Origin: Desulfuromonas sp964536375
Lineage (GTDB): Bacteria; Desulfobacterota; Desulfuromonadia; Desulfuromonadales; Desulfuromonadaceae
DNA length: 64,000 bases
Direction: 5' to 3'
Assembly (NCBI GenBank): GCA_964536375.1
Contig: CAZHXF010000002.1
Coordinates: 1-64,000, forward strand
A model generated the notes under the pieces. That model worked only from the letters and a program-made list of their open reading frames with translations. It ran no database searches and had not been told where the DNA came from. How positions within the stretch are numbered: position 1 is the stretch's first letter; the number at the start of each line of letters is the position of its first letter. The position numbers and the translations under genes are program-made. Positions 18,701 through 26,350 of this stretch are shown in pieces.

Positions 18701-18822
18701 ATGCGGGGATGGCAGCGACTATCATGAGTGGTTTGTTTGCCGCGACTTTCTTGACATTGATCATTGTTCCGGTCGCGTACACCAAGGTTTACAAAATCAA
18801 GGCGGATAAAAGTTATGTATAA
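15775..18822 (+). CDS. RND multidrug efflux pump (AcrB/HAE1-like)
   Basis: A 1015-residue inner-membrane proton antiporter with the RND plan: TM1, a large periplasmic loop, TM2-6, a second periplasmic loop and TM8-12. The proton-relay region in TM4 reads LALGMLVDNAIVVADGT, and the C-terminal half repeats the pattern as GLSGMLIKNAIVLIDQI. The opening MKSQLFALRKRTLMI with LGRLENPTFTIKTAVV puts it in the hydrophobe-exporting group, not the CusA metal group, since no methionine-rich metal relay is seen. It forms a trimer with the adaptor before it and the TolC-like channel after it. The ribosome site is GAGGAG, 8 bases before the ATG. Confidence 0.93.
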   Translation: MKSQLFALRKRTLMIVFTILLVAAGVIAYEKLGRLENPTFTIKTAVVATGYPGASPAEVEEEVTDVIEEAIQEMGQVEEIYSTSQEGYSFVYVDMKKTFKSHELPQIWDELRRKIADVQGELPPGAGSSEVNDDFGDVYGVYFALTGDGLTNAELKDYADILKKELLLCDDVAKIDMWGVRQEAIFVEFKRAQLVQLGLTPQQIMNTLQAQNRVQQSGKVKVGDNYLRITPSGSLSSEEQIADLLIGSAHGMVRLSDVATIYRDYIDPPRNILRYNGKEGIGLGISTLDGGNVITMGDSIQAKLDELAPNKPAQIEINTIYYQSKVVNESVDTFIVNLIEAVSIVIVLLMLFMGWRTGMLIGAVLLLTILATFAGMAIMGIDLQKISLGALILALGMLVDNAIVVADGTLVNMEHGDDVEAATQKTVHATMWPLLGATIVAILAFTAIGFAPGNVGEFCRSLFNVMALSLSLSWILAISVTPLFCVWFLKKVDNGGDGADHSHKRGMNKFYRRFLHQSIHYRWIVMVVTIVALGTALFGFGFIPKSFFPDSTQRYFYVNYWNPQGSHIDKTAADLAQIDSYVSSLKGVVNTASFIGEGGMRFIISYDYQTPNSAYGQILVEVDDYHRIDQLRAEVEKYMAENFPLSEPYAQKIQNGPSITYKLETRFRGPDVAVLKELAAKAEQIYTASGNARDLRTDWRQPVDVLRPQFAQTQARYAGITRSDVANALQWNFNGVTAGIYREHDKLIPIQFRAPENERASLDNLANVQIWSSLQNSFVPLRQVSTGILPVSEDALIKRRDRQRTITVQANPKVGLPTEFQAEIGAQIEAIELPLGYSMEWGGEYESAAESQAPLAKVFPLCILGMFLVVVWLFDSFRRPLIIFMTVPLSLIGVTPGLLLTGLPFGFMSILGFLGLSGMLIKNAIVLIDQIEQDLAAGVEPYKAVLDSSVSRMRPVLMASGTTILGMAPLLFDAFYAGMAATIMSGLFAATFLTLIIVPVAYTKVYKIKADKSYV

Positions 18823-20185
18823 ATACTCAAATAGACCCACCAGTCAAATAATACTACTGGTAATTGTCCTGTTGCTGCCGACGTTGGCGTTTTCTCAAAC
18901 AGCGATGTTAACGCAATTGCACATGGATATTCCCCGTGGCAATTTGACCTTGGCAAAAGCCCAGCAGATGGCACTAGCGGCTGCGCCGAGTGTCAAACAG
19001 GCGGCGGCACGGATTGAAGCGGCGTGGGCTGTGGTCGATCAGACGCGCTCAGCACTGAAACCGACGATTGGTATCAATTTTGGGAGACGCTACCAGAACA
19101 GCACTATTGAGCCAGATTGGAACACTTCACTGCGGAATAATGATTCTTTCAGTGTATTGAGTGCCGGGGTCAAAGCGAACTTGCTGTTGTTTGATGGTTT
19201 TTCCAGTCAAGCGCGCATCCTTTCAGCAAAACATCAGGTCGACGCCTCTGAGCAGACCTTGGCGGAAACGCGCCGTTTATTGGCCGAAGCGGTGGCGAGT
19301 GCTTTCTATCAAGCGCAACTCGCGGTGGAGAGCATGCTAATCGCTCAGCAAAATCAAATTTTCAACCGTACCCTTGAAGATGAAGCCGATAAGCGTTGGC
19401 TGGCGGGTACCATTCCCGAGGCAGAAAAACTCAACTTCTCCGTCAAGGCACTGCAGGCTGAAACGGATTATCTTACTGCTGAACAAAGTTTTAAACTCGT
19501 AACAGCGGTTCTCGCTGAACTTCTTGCTCTCGACGATGCCAAGTTGCCCGCCGCCTTGTATCCGGTACGCAGCAATGAGGATGTACTTGGCTATGCGATT
19601 GCAGATTACAGCGCAGAGTTTTCTTATGCGCTTGAGCGCCGCCCAGATTTGCAAGAGATTCAGGCGTCGATTGATGCGATGAAGGAGAGTAAAAAAGCCC
19701 ATCAAAGAAGCTATTTCCCGAAGGTAACTCTCGATGGCGGTGTTGATTACACAAAACTGGATGATTTAAAGACCGGCGATCAAGAGGAGCACGATGCCTA
19801 CGTTGGGCTTAATCTTACCTGGGATGCTTATCAAGGTGGTAATCGTTCGGCGCAAATCCGAGAAGCTGAGCAGAATGTTCGTGCTTTGCAACATCGCTAT
19901 CAACAGCAAGTCTTGGCCGTGCAATCGGCTATTCGCCAGGCTATTTCTAGTGCCGAAGCAACTCGCGCTATGTTCCAACGTCAGCAACAGTCGCTTGTTT
20001 TGACGGAAAAAATTCGTCAGCATATTGAAAAAGCCTACCGTGCCGGTGTCGCAGACTTAACTCGACTCAACGAAGCTCAAACCGATTTAGTGCGCGCAGC
20101 TGGAGCCGAAGCTGCTAGCCGAATTAACTATTTGCTGGCTTTACAGCAGTTGAGAGCGGCCAGTGGTCGGATTTTAGAGTATTAA
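18815..20185 (+). CDS. TolC-family outer membrane efflux channel
   Basis: A 456-residue protein with a signal peptide (hydrophobic ILLVIVLLLPTLAFS, cleavage near residue 28). Two OEP repeats each consist of long coiled helices. Typical segments are LTLAKAQQMALAAAPSVKQAAARIEAA at the first repeat and RRPDLQEIQASIDAMKES at the second. It forms the trimeric outer-membrane duct of the RND system. The ATG at 18815 overlaps the end of the pump gene by 8 bases, giving translational coupling; an earlier in-frame start would lie deep inside the pump gene. A hairpin after the stop may end the operon. Confidence 0.9.
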   Translation: MYKYSNRPTSQIILLVIVLLLPTLAFSQTAMLTQLHMDIPRGNLTLAKAQQMALAAAPSVKQAAARIEAAWAVVDQTRSALKPTIGINFGRRYQNSTIEPDWNTSLRNNDSFSVLSAGVKANLLLFDGFSSQARILSAKHQVDASEQTLAETRRLLAEAVASAFYQAQLAVESMLIAQQNQIFNRTLEDEADKRWLAGTIPEAEKLNFSVKALQAETDYLTAEQSFKLVTAVLAELLALDDAKLPAALYPVRSNEDVLGYAIADYSAEFSYALERRPDLQEIQASIDAMKESKKAHQRSYFPKVTLDGGVDYTKLDDLKTGDQEEHDAYVGLNLTWDAYQGGNRSAQIREAEQNVRALQHRYQQQVLAVQSAIRQAISSAEATRAMFQRQQQSLVLTEKIRQHIEKAYRAGVADLTRLNEAQTDLVRAAGAEAASRINYLLALQQLRAASGRILEY

Positions 20186-20210
20186 GTCCAGTTGTTAGAG
20201 TCCAACATTT

Positions 20211-20245
20211 TTGGTGAGGAGTCGGTACGAATTACTGACTCCTCA
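20211..20245 (+). terminator. Possible hairpin terminator of the RND operon
   Basis: GTGAGGAGTC...GACTCCTCAC is a perfect 10-base-pair stem 25 bases after the TolC-family stop. There is no T run after it, so it may be Rho-assisted or protect the mRNA end. Confidence 0.45.
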
Positions 20246-20440
20246 CTCTCCCCAGCGGGTGGGGTGGCAACTGGAATCTTATTCCACCACCTTGCCATCA
20301 AGTAAGAACTGATTACCCATATCTGTACTGTGTTAATCTCCATTCAGCGACAAATTGCACTCCAATACTTGAAGTCTGGTGATGGATCCTTTATAACATT
20401 GTCGCTGCCCAGTTTAGTGAGATTGAGGAGAGTGCCCACT

Positions 20441-20629
20441 ATGATGTTTATTTTTTCAGTACCTCTATGCGCGTTGTTTTTTTATTTAGCGTTTCAATTC
20501 TACCGCCAAAAAAATTACCAAGGCTGTTTGGTGATGGGGGGTTTGGCAGTGTTCTTTTTGGTGGTGACTATAAGCTGTGTTGGTCTTGGTTATCTGTGGG
20601 CAACCTATCCTGGTGAAATTAATCTTTAA
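20441..20629 (+). CDS. Small two-helix membrane protein, unknown
   Basis: A 62-residue hydrophobic peptide beginning MMFIFSVPLCALFFYLAF, then a short polar turn (YRQKNYQG) and a second hydrophobic helix (GGLAVFFLVVTISCVGLGYLW). GAGGAG lies 10 bases before the first ATG, a slightly long but usable spacing. I do not recognise it. It stands alone between the efflux operon and repeat R1. A longer in-frame start near 20330 is possible but has no ribosome site. Confidence 0.5.
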   Translation: MMFIFSVPLCALFFYLAFQFYRQKNYQGCLVMGGLAVFFLVVTISCVGLGYLWATYPGEINL

Positions 20630-20666
20630 ATTGTGATTCTTCTACTCTCTGCGAGTGATTCCAATC

Positions 20667-21325
20667 ATGACCGCAGTTGTCTTGCCCTTCTGGTTTGGCT
20701 TTTGATTTATGGTTGTGGAATGTGAACAACAGATATCTGGCTGATAATTACGTTTGTCGGTTGAAGTAATCCGGGGTTGCGCCCCCGGACCTCGCCATAC
20801 TTTTAGTATTATCCAAAAGTATGCAAAACATAACCCACTATTGTCTTGCCCTAACGGGTTCCCTTACTCCAATCGCTATCACCGAGAACCCCGCTAAAAC
20901 TCGCTGGCGCTCAAACAATTAGCGGGAAAGGCTTCTCGGTGACGCTCATTGCGTGCGGCTGCAACAAATGGGGAAATTCGGTGCTGTAGGTCGGGCACCG
21001 TCCGACGGGTTTTGATCTTTGGTGTTTGATGCTGGCGCACGATGACCGCCGACTTGGTGACACTAGCGCAAGCGGCGACGTACCGTCCCACGGAAAAAGT
21101 TGATGTGCACATGCAACCCAAATACTCAATGCCACGACAACAAAAAGTCACCTATTTGGAGGTCTTAAGACCGACAACCCGCGCTGATATGTAAATGGGA
21201 AAGATACTCATTGTAGGTAGATCGCGACCCCCGGAGGGTACGGGTATAAAAAGCCATTTTTGCTTACTTTTTGGGGCTTAGCAAAAAGTACGTCGTGTGC
21301 GGGACGAAACCCGTGAACTTGATTA
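20667..21325. repeat. Hairpin-rich repeat R1, complete copy e (tandem)
   Basis: A full unit: CCGGGG/CCCCGG hairpin (20771-20788), CATACTTTT/AAAAGTATG dyad, GCCC-TAAC-GGG hairpin, ACCGAGAA/TTCTCGGT outer and CCCGCTAA/TTAGCGGG inner stems (20881-20940), the GTCGG hairpin, the palindrome GGTCTTAAGACC, the GACCCCCGGAGGG block, the TACTTTTT/AAAAAGTA stem and the GCGGGACGAAACCCGT hairpin. The bases 20771-21313 recur, as far as I can see without change, 630 bases downstream. Reverse-strand ORFs here are not genes. Confidence 0.9.
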
Positions 21326-21955
21326 TGTTTTAGATTATAGATGGGAGGAACGTGATCAATGTTTATCAGGTGGATGATAACAATCATCGGTTGAGGTAAA
21401 CCGGGGTTGCGCCCCCGGACCTCGCCATACTTTTAGTATTATCCAAAAGTATGCAAAACATAACCCACTATTGTCTTGCCCTAACGGGTTCCCTTACTCC
21501 AATCGCTATCACCGAGAACCCCGCTAAAACTCGCTGGCGCTCAAACAATTAGCGGGAAAGGCTTCTCGGTGACGCTCATTGCGTGCGGCTGCAACAAATG
21601 GGGAAATTCGGTGCTGTAGGTCGGGCACCGTCCGACGGGTTTTGATCTTTGGTGTTTGATGCTGGCGCACGATGACCGCCGACTTGGTGACACTAGCGCA
21701 AGCGGCGACGTACCGTCCCACGGAAAAAGTTGATGTGCACATGCAACCCAAATACTCAATGCCACGACAACAAAAAGTCACCTATTTGGAGGTCTTAAGA
21801 CCGACAACCCGCGCTGATATGTAAATGGGAAAGATACTCATTGTAGGTAGATCGCGACCCCCGGAGGGTACGGGTATAAAAAGCCATTTTTGCTTACTTT
21901 TTGGGGCTTAGCAAAAAGTACGTCGTGTGCGGGACGAAACCCGCGAACTTGATTT
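21326..21955. repeat. Hairpin-rich repeat R1, complete copy f (tandem)
   Basis: Same parts in the same order as the unit just upstream; 21401-21943 appears identical to 20771-21313. The lead segment (21345-21400) is diverged between the two, so the identical part is bounded and not the whole period. The final hairpin reads CCCGC here against CCCGT upstream, a change that keeps pairing through G-T. Confidence 0.9.
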
Positions 21956-22160
21956 ATGGTTTTTGATTTATGGTTGTGGAATGTGAACAACTGATGTCTG
22001 GCTGATAATACCAATCAGCCAAGGATAGCGAAAAACTCGCTAATGCTCAAACATTTTTCGCTGACCATCCTTGTTGTCACTCATTGTGCTCGGCGGCGAC
22101 AAAGAGGGGGATATGGTGCTTTGCACCGCAAACGACTGGCGGCGACAAATGGGTAAATTT
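21956..22160. repeat. Hairpin-rich repeat R1, partial copy g
   Basis: A short lead like those of other copies is joined directly to the large hairpin in its alternative form, AAGGAT/ATCCTT with GCGAAAAA/TTTTTCGC (22021-22072), then GCGGCGACAAAGAGGGGG. The middle parts are missing. 22160-22419 is AT-rich leader DNA for the EF-P-like gene. Confidence 0.75.
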
Positions 22161-22419
22161 GTTTAGCTAAATTCTAGTTTTTTTTGAGATATAGACTTAA
22201 TTGTCAATGTGAGGAAATCTCAGATTTGCGGCAATGAATTACTTTTTTAAATACGAATATCTTTTTGCAATTTTAAAAACTCAAATGTCGTGACGCGGTT
22301 TGAGACTAATTTGCGTGATCTTTTTTAGAATAGTTGTTAGTTTTGACGGCTGGTTAGTTGGGATAAGAATCTTAAGATCTAGTTTTTTTGAATATTTTGT
22401 TAAATATAAGGAGATTTAC

Positions 22420-22983
22420 ATGGTTTTAGCATCAGATCTAAAACGCGGCGTTGTTTTTCAGCTGGATGGAGCCCCCTGTTTGGTTTTGGATATCAGTGTG
22501 CAGTCACCGACAGCGCGGGGTGGTAACACTCTGATAAAGACCAAGTACCGTAACTTATTGAGCAGCCAGGTGCTGACGAAAGGTTTCAAGTCCGGCGATA
22601 AACTTGATGGGGCTGATTATGGTCGCCGCAAGGGGCAGTTTCTCTATGCTGCTACCGACGGTGGGGTGTTCATGGACATGGAAAGCTATGAACAGTTTGA
22701 GATCAATGGTGATTTATATGATGATGTGCGGGGCTATATTACTGACGGGTTGGAGTTAACCCTGGGGATTTTTAACGATCTGTTGGTCACTATCGAGTTG
22801 CCGATGATGGTGGAGTTGACTGTCCGCGAAACGGCCCCAGCAATCAAAAATGCTACCGCGACTGCGCAAACTAAAGAGGCAGTGCTGGAGACCGGGCTGT
22901 CAATTCAGGTGCCAGGTTATTTGGAGAGTGGCGAACTGATTAAGGTAGATACTCGCGATGGGCGTTTTATTTCCCGTGCTTGA
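22420..22983 (+). CDS. yeiP: Elongation factor P-like protein EfpL/YeiP
   Basis: A 187-residue three-barrel EF-P paralogue. The loop that reaches the ribosomal P-site reads SPTARGGNTL, where YeiP has SPTARGAAT; canonical EF-P has a modified Lys at this place, here it is Arg. The C-terminus ends LSIQVPGYLESGELIKVDTRDGRFISRA, close to YeiP. The family relieves ribosome stalling at proline-rich motifs without needing the EF-P lysine modification. AAGGAGAT is 4 bases before the ATG at 22420, so longer upstream starts are not needed. A strong terminator follows. Whether the genome also has a standard efp is not visible here. Confidence 0.88.
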   Translation: MVLASDLKRGVVFQLDGAPCLVLDISVQSPTARGGNTLIKTKYRNLLSSQVLTKGFKSGDKLDGADYGRRKGQFLYAATDGGVFMDMESYEQFEINGDLYDDVRGYITDGLELTLGIFNDLLVTIELPMMVELTVRETAPAIKNATATAQTKEAVLETGLSIQVPGYLESGELIKVDTRDGRFISRA

Positions 22984-23010
22984 TTTTGTGTATTTGCTAG
23001 TTTGAATACG

Positions 23011-23050
23011 AAACGCCCACGGTGGTTTAACCCGTGGGCGTTTTTTTATT
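23011..23050. terminator. Rho-independent terminator after yeiP
   Basis: ACGCCCACGG and CCGTGGGCGT form a perfect 10-base-pair stem around a 9-base loop, followed by seven or more T. It lies between convergent genes and may serve both. Confidence 0.92.
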
Positions 23051-23060
23051 TTACACTATG

Positions 23061-24842
23061 CTAGCTGTGCCTTTTAGGGACAAAGGGTTTGGTGCTTTTT
23101 TTTCTTGTTGCCACTGGAGCTTTGCTGCGTTCAGCACGCGGAGCGCTTTTTTTCTCTTTGAAGGTTTTTTTATCCCTTGGTGCTGGATTGTCTGTCAGCT
23201 CTTGTAGCTTAATGTCTTGCTGGCGCAATTTAATGCCCTGTAGTTGTCTGATCTCTTTCTCGGTCAGCGTGTCAGCTAGGTCGACTGTGGTGTGCTCGGT
23301 GAACAGATTTATGCGCCCGATAGCGCGAATATTTATCCGTCCTTCGTTGGTGAAGGCGCCGACAATGTCGCGCGGGGTAATGTTGTGCCGCCGGCCAACT
23401 GCCAGCCGATAACGTTTCATCGGTTGATCGTCTTCTATTCTGGCTCCGTGCTCTCTTGGTCTGTTATTGGAGCTTGAGTTTGCGCCGCGGTCTTTGCGAT
23501 CGTCAAGTGATGGCATTTGCAAGTTAGCCAGTTTTGGGAACAGGGTGTTTTTTTCCTGTAATTGGTAGGCTAGCGCTGCAGCGATGTCGGTGATGTCGAG
23601 CGCTTCTTCGCGTGCTAGTTCCTCCACCAGGTCGCGCAATGGTTGTAGCTGTTGGTTGGCGAGGGTGGCTAATAGCTTTTTGGTGAAATTTTCTATCCGC
23701 TTAGCACCGATCTGATCGCCGCTGGGTACTTGCATCAACGGTATTTGGCGGTTGGTGGCGCGCTCAATGGTTTTCAGTAGGCGGCGTTCAGATGGGCAGA
23801 CAAACAGGATTGCTTTGCCGGTCCGTCCGGCACGACCGGTGCGACCGATGCGGTGGATATAGGCTTCGGTGTCGAAAGGAATGTCATAATTGAACACGTG
23901 GCTGATTCTGTCCACATCTAGACCGCGGGCGGCCACATCGGTCGCTACAATAATATCTAGTTTCCCTTGTTTCAGGCGCTCAATGGTGCGCTCACGTATC
24001 TGCTGGCTGAGGTCGCCGTTAAGGGCGGCAACAGAGTGTCCTTGTGCTTCCAGGCGTTCGGCAATTTCGCCGGTGGCTGTTTTGGTGCGCACAAAGATTA
24101 TGGTGCCATTGTAGTTATCGGCTTCCAAGATGCGACTGAGTACGTCGAACTTCTGGTTGCTGCGCATCATCAGATATGATTGTTCAATTTGGTCAACTGT
24201 GGAGGTGCGTGAGGCAATTTGCACCTCCTTGGCGTCACCAAGATATTTTTGCGCGACACGACGAATTGCCGGAGGCATGGTAGCGGAAAATAGGGCACAT
24301 TGACACTTGGGCGGTGTAGCACCGAGGATGGTTTCGACATCGTCGATAAAGCCCATGCGTAACATTTCATCCGCTTCGTCGAGAACAACGGCCTTGATTT
24401 GCTCCAACTTGAGGCTACCGCGTTTCATGTGATCCATGATGCGTCCCGGGGTGCCGACAATGACCTGTACGCCGTTGTGCAGTGCTTTGAGTTGCTGATA
24501 CATTGGTTGACCGCCATACACCGCCAGCACCTTGACGCCGGAGAGATATTTGGCAAAGTCGTTGATGGCCTCAGCTACCTGAATAGCGAGCTCGCGCGTG
24601 GGTGCCAGCACCAATAGTTGGGGGTACTTGTGGTTGGCATCTATATGTGTCAATAGCGGCAGGGCAAACGCCGCAGTCTTCCCGGTACCAGTCTGGGCGG
24701 TACCCAGTAAGTTATTCCCCTCCAGCAGCAACGGGATGCACTGTTCTTGGATCGGTGATGGTTGTAGATAGTTGAGGTCGTGAAGCGCTTTGAGCAGGTT
24801 TTCTTCAATGCCTAGGGCGCTGAACTCTGGGGATAAGATCAT
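23061..24842 (-). CDS. deaD: DEAD-box RNA helicase (DeaD/CsdA type)
   Basis: A 593-residue ATP-dependent RNA helicase. The Q motif (PSPIQEQCIPLLL), motif I AQTGTGKT, motif II DEAD, motif III SAT and motif VI HRIGRTGRAG are all present in the first 370 residues. A DbpA-like RNA-binding domain follows at about 465-535 (RLAVGRRHNITPRDIVGAF). The end is very basic and rich in Lys (KKTFKEKKSAPRAERSK), helping RNA binding. Such helicases act in ribosome assembly and cold adaptation. A long AT-rich leader precedes it (24843 upward), as in cold-shock genes. It is transcribed alone. Confidence 0.92.
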   Translation of the reverse strand: MILSPEFSALGIEENLLKALHDLNYLQPSPIQEQCIPLLLEGNNLLGTAQTGTGKTAAFALPLLTHIDANHKYPQLLVLAPTRELAIQVAEAINDFAKYLSGVKVLAVYGGQPMYQQLKALHNGVQVIVGTPGRIMDHMKRGSLKLEQIKAVVLDEADEMLRMGFIDDVETILGATPPKCQCALFSATMPPAIRRVAQKYLGDAKEVQIASRTSTVDQIEQSYLMMRSNQKFDVLSRILEADNYNGTIIFVRTKTATGEIAERLEAQGHSVAALNGDLSQQIRERTIERLKQGKLDIIVATDVAARGLDVDRISHVFNYDIPFDTEAYIHRIGRTGRAGRTGKAILFVCPSERRLLKTIERATNRQIPLMQVPSGDQIGAKRIENFTKKLLATLANQQLQPLRDLVEELAREEALDITDIAAALAYQLQEKNTLFPKLANLQMPSLDDRKDRGANSSSNNRPREHGARIEDDQPMKRYRLAVGRRHNITPRDIVGAFTNEGRINIRAIGRINLFTEHTTVDLADTLTEKEIRQLQGIKLRQQDIKLQELTDNPAPRDKKTFKEKKSAPRAERSKAPVATRKKSTKPFVPKRHS

Positions 24843-25153
24843 TTGGTATAGCCTTGCTTTTATTGGGTGTGGTGCTTGGCGATTACAGGATCGCTTAATT
24901 TCTGTATACTGAATAGCCGTTTAGTATGTCTCATTTACTATGCAAAAAGCAAGATATTGTTTTAGACCTCGTTTTCTCAATAAAAAACAACGATAACTAA
25001 ACTAGTTAGTTTATTATGTTGATATAAACGTTTAAGCTAAATGGTGGTTGTTTTGTTGTAAAAGCTATAGTAGTTTTATTTTGGATAAAAATTATCTTTA
25101 GTATTGCTAAAGATTCTGGTGTGCATTTTAACCATGGTAACTATGGGGGGTTC
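24843..25153. promoter_or_regulatory. Divergent AT-rich promoter region, deaD / sucC
   Basis: No gene. A perfect dyad ATCTTTAG-TATTG-CTAAAGAT lies at 25094-25114, 40 bases before the sucC start, and could be an operator or leader hairpin. An ACTAGT-centred near-palindrome (about 24996-25015) sits in the middle. No clear -35/-10 pair could be chosen. Confidence 0.4.
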
Positions 25154-26329
25154 ATGAACATTCACGAGTATCAGGCAAAGGATATACTTGCCACCTTTGA
25201 TATTCCGGTGCCACGCGGTCGTGTGGCAGTAACGGCGGATCAGGTGGAGCGCAAGGCAAAAATGCTGGGTGGTCGCTGTGTGGTAAAGGCACAGATATAT
25301 GCCGGTGGCCGTGGTAAGGCTGGCGGGGTTAAGGTTGCTTTTCACCCGGAGCAGGCCCACGAGATTGCCAAAGAGATGTTCGGTAAAAGATTGGTGACGC
25401 CGCAGACTGGTCCAGAGGGGTTGAAGGTACGGCGTATTCTGGTTGAGGAAACAATTGAAGTCGGGCGTGAATATTACCTGTCTATAGCTCTTGACCGCCA
25501 GACCTCGCGCTATTGCGTTATGGCTTCAGCTGAGGGTGGGGTCGATATTGAAGCAGTCGCGGTTAATACTCCGGAAAAAATTCATAGGTTGTTGATTGAT
25601 CCCTATACCGGGTTACGCGCATATCAAGCGCGCAAAATGGCACATTTGCTCGGTTTTGAAGGCAGCGTTGCCGAAGATTGTGTTCAGCTGATTTTGAATC
25701 TATATCGCTGCTGCTTAGAAAAAGATTGCTCGCAGATCGAGATCAATCCCTTGGTCGTGACCAAAGCCGGCTGGCTGTTAGCGTTGGATGCGAAAATTAA
25801 TTTCGATGATAATGCCCTGTTTCGTCACTGGGAATACCATGAAATGCAGGACTACTCGCAGATGGAATCTCTGGAGATTAGTGCCGCGAAGTTTGATTTG
25901 GCCTATATCAAGCTCTCTGGCAACATCGGTTGCATGGTTAACGGTGCTGGTTTGGCTATGGCGACCCTGGACGTGTTGTCGGAAAAAGGTGGTGAGCCAG
26001 CCAACTTCCTGGATGTTGGGGGCGGAGCTACACGCGAAAAGGTGGCTGAAGCTTTCCGTATTATTCTGCAGGATCAAGATGTGAAGGCGGTATTCGTCAA
26101 CATTTTTGGTGGTATTATGCGTTGCGATGTTATCGCTCATGGCATAATTGAGGCGGCTAGCGGCTGCAATTGTACTCTGCCGATCGTGGTAAGGATGGAT
26201 GGATCCATGGTTGAAGAGGGCAAGGAGTTGCTAAATAACTCTGGTCTGAATGTTCAGTGCTCCGACTTCCTCGGTGATGGCGCGGAACGCATTGTGGCGA
26301 TGTTGAAAGAAACCGATACCGCAGAATAG
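25154..26329 (+). CDS. sucC: Succinate-CoA ligase (ADP-forming), beta subunit
   Basis: A 391-residue ATP-grasp subunit that binds nucleotide and succinate. It starts with the family signature MNIHEYQAKDIL, has KAQIYAGGRGKAGGV in the ATP-grasp region, INPLVV near 205, NGAGLAMATLD and the C-terminal NIFGGIMRCD that contacts the alpha subunit. With the downstream alpha subunit it interconverts succinyl-CoA and succinate with ADP phosphorylation in the TCA cycle. The start at 25154 follows a GGGGGG ribosome site; an in-frame start 11 codons earlier gives an atypical extension. Confidence 0.95.
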   Translation: MNIHEYQAKDILATFDIPVPRGRVAVTADQVERKAKMLGGRCVVKAQIYAGGRGKAGGVKVAFHPEQAHEIAKEMFGKRLVTPQTGPEGLKVRRILVEETIEVGREYYLSIALDRQTSRYCVMASAEGGVDIEAVAVNTPEKIHRLLIDPYTGLRAYQARKMAHLLGFEGSVAEDCVQLILNLYRCCLEKDCSQIEINPLVVTKAGWLLALDAKINFDDNALFRHWEYHEMQDYSQMESLEISAAKFDLAYIKLSGNIGCMVNGAGLAMATLDVLSEKGGEPANFLDVGGGATREKVAEAFRIILQDQDVKAVFVNIFGGIMRCDVIAHGIIEAASGCNCTLPIVVRMDGSMVEEGKELLNNSGLNVQCSDFLGDGAERIVAMLKETDTAE

Positions 26330-26350
26330 GGCGAGAGCAGGAGAATAATA

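Noticed and set aside
20894..21781. Two identical reverse-strand ORFs of 85 and 74 residues in each R1 copy, and similar ones at 9381-9809 and 12404-12637
   Set aside because: They lie wholly inside repeat R1, have no ribosome sites, run through its hairpins and change length between copies; base changes follow stem pairing, not codons.
9640..22160. R1 as an integron attC cassette array
   Set aside because: No integrase in the window, no 7-base core sites recognised at the ends, and most units carry no gene.
20667..22160. R1 tandem block as a CRISPR array
   Set aside because: Units are about 630 bases long with no short repeat-spacer pattern. No cas genes are present.
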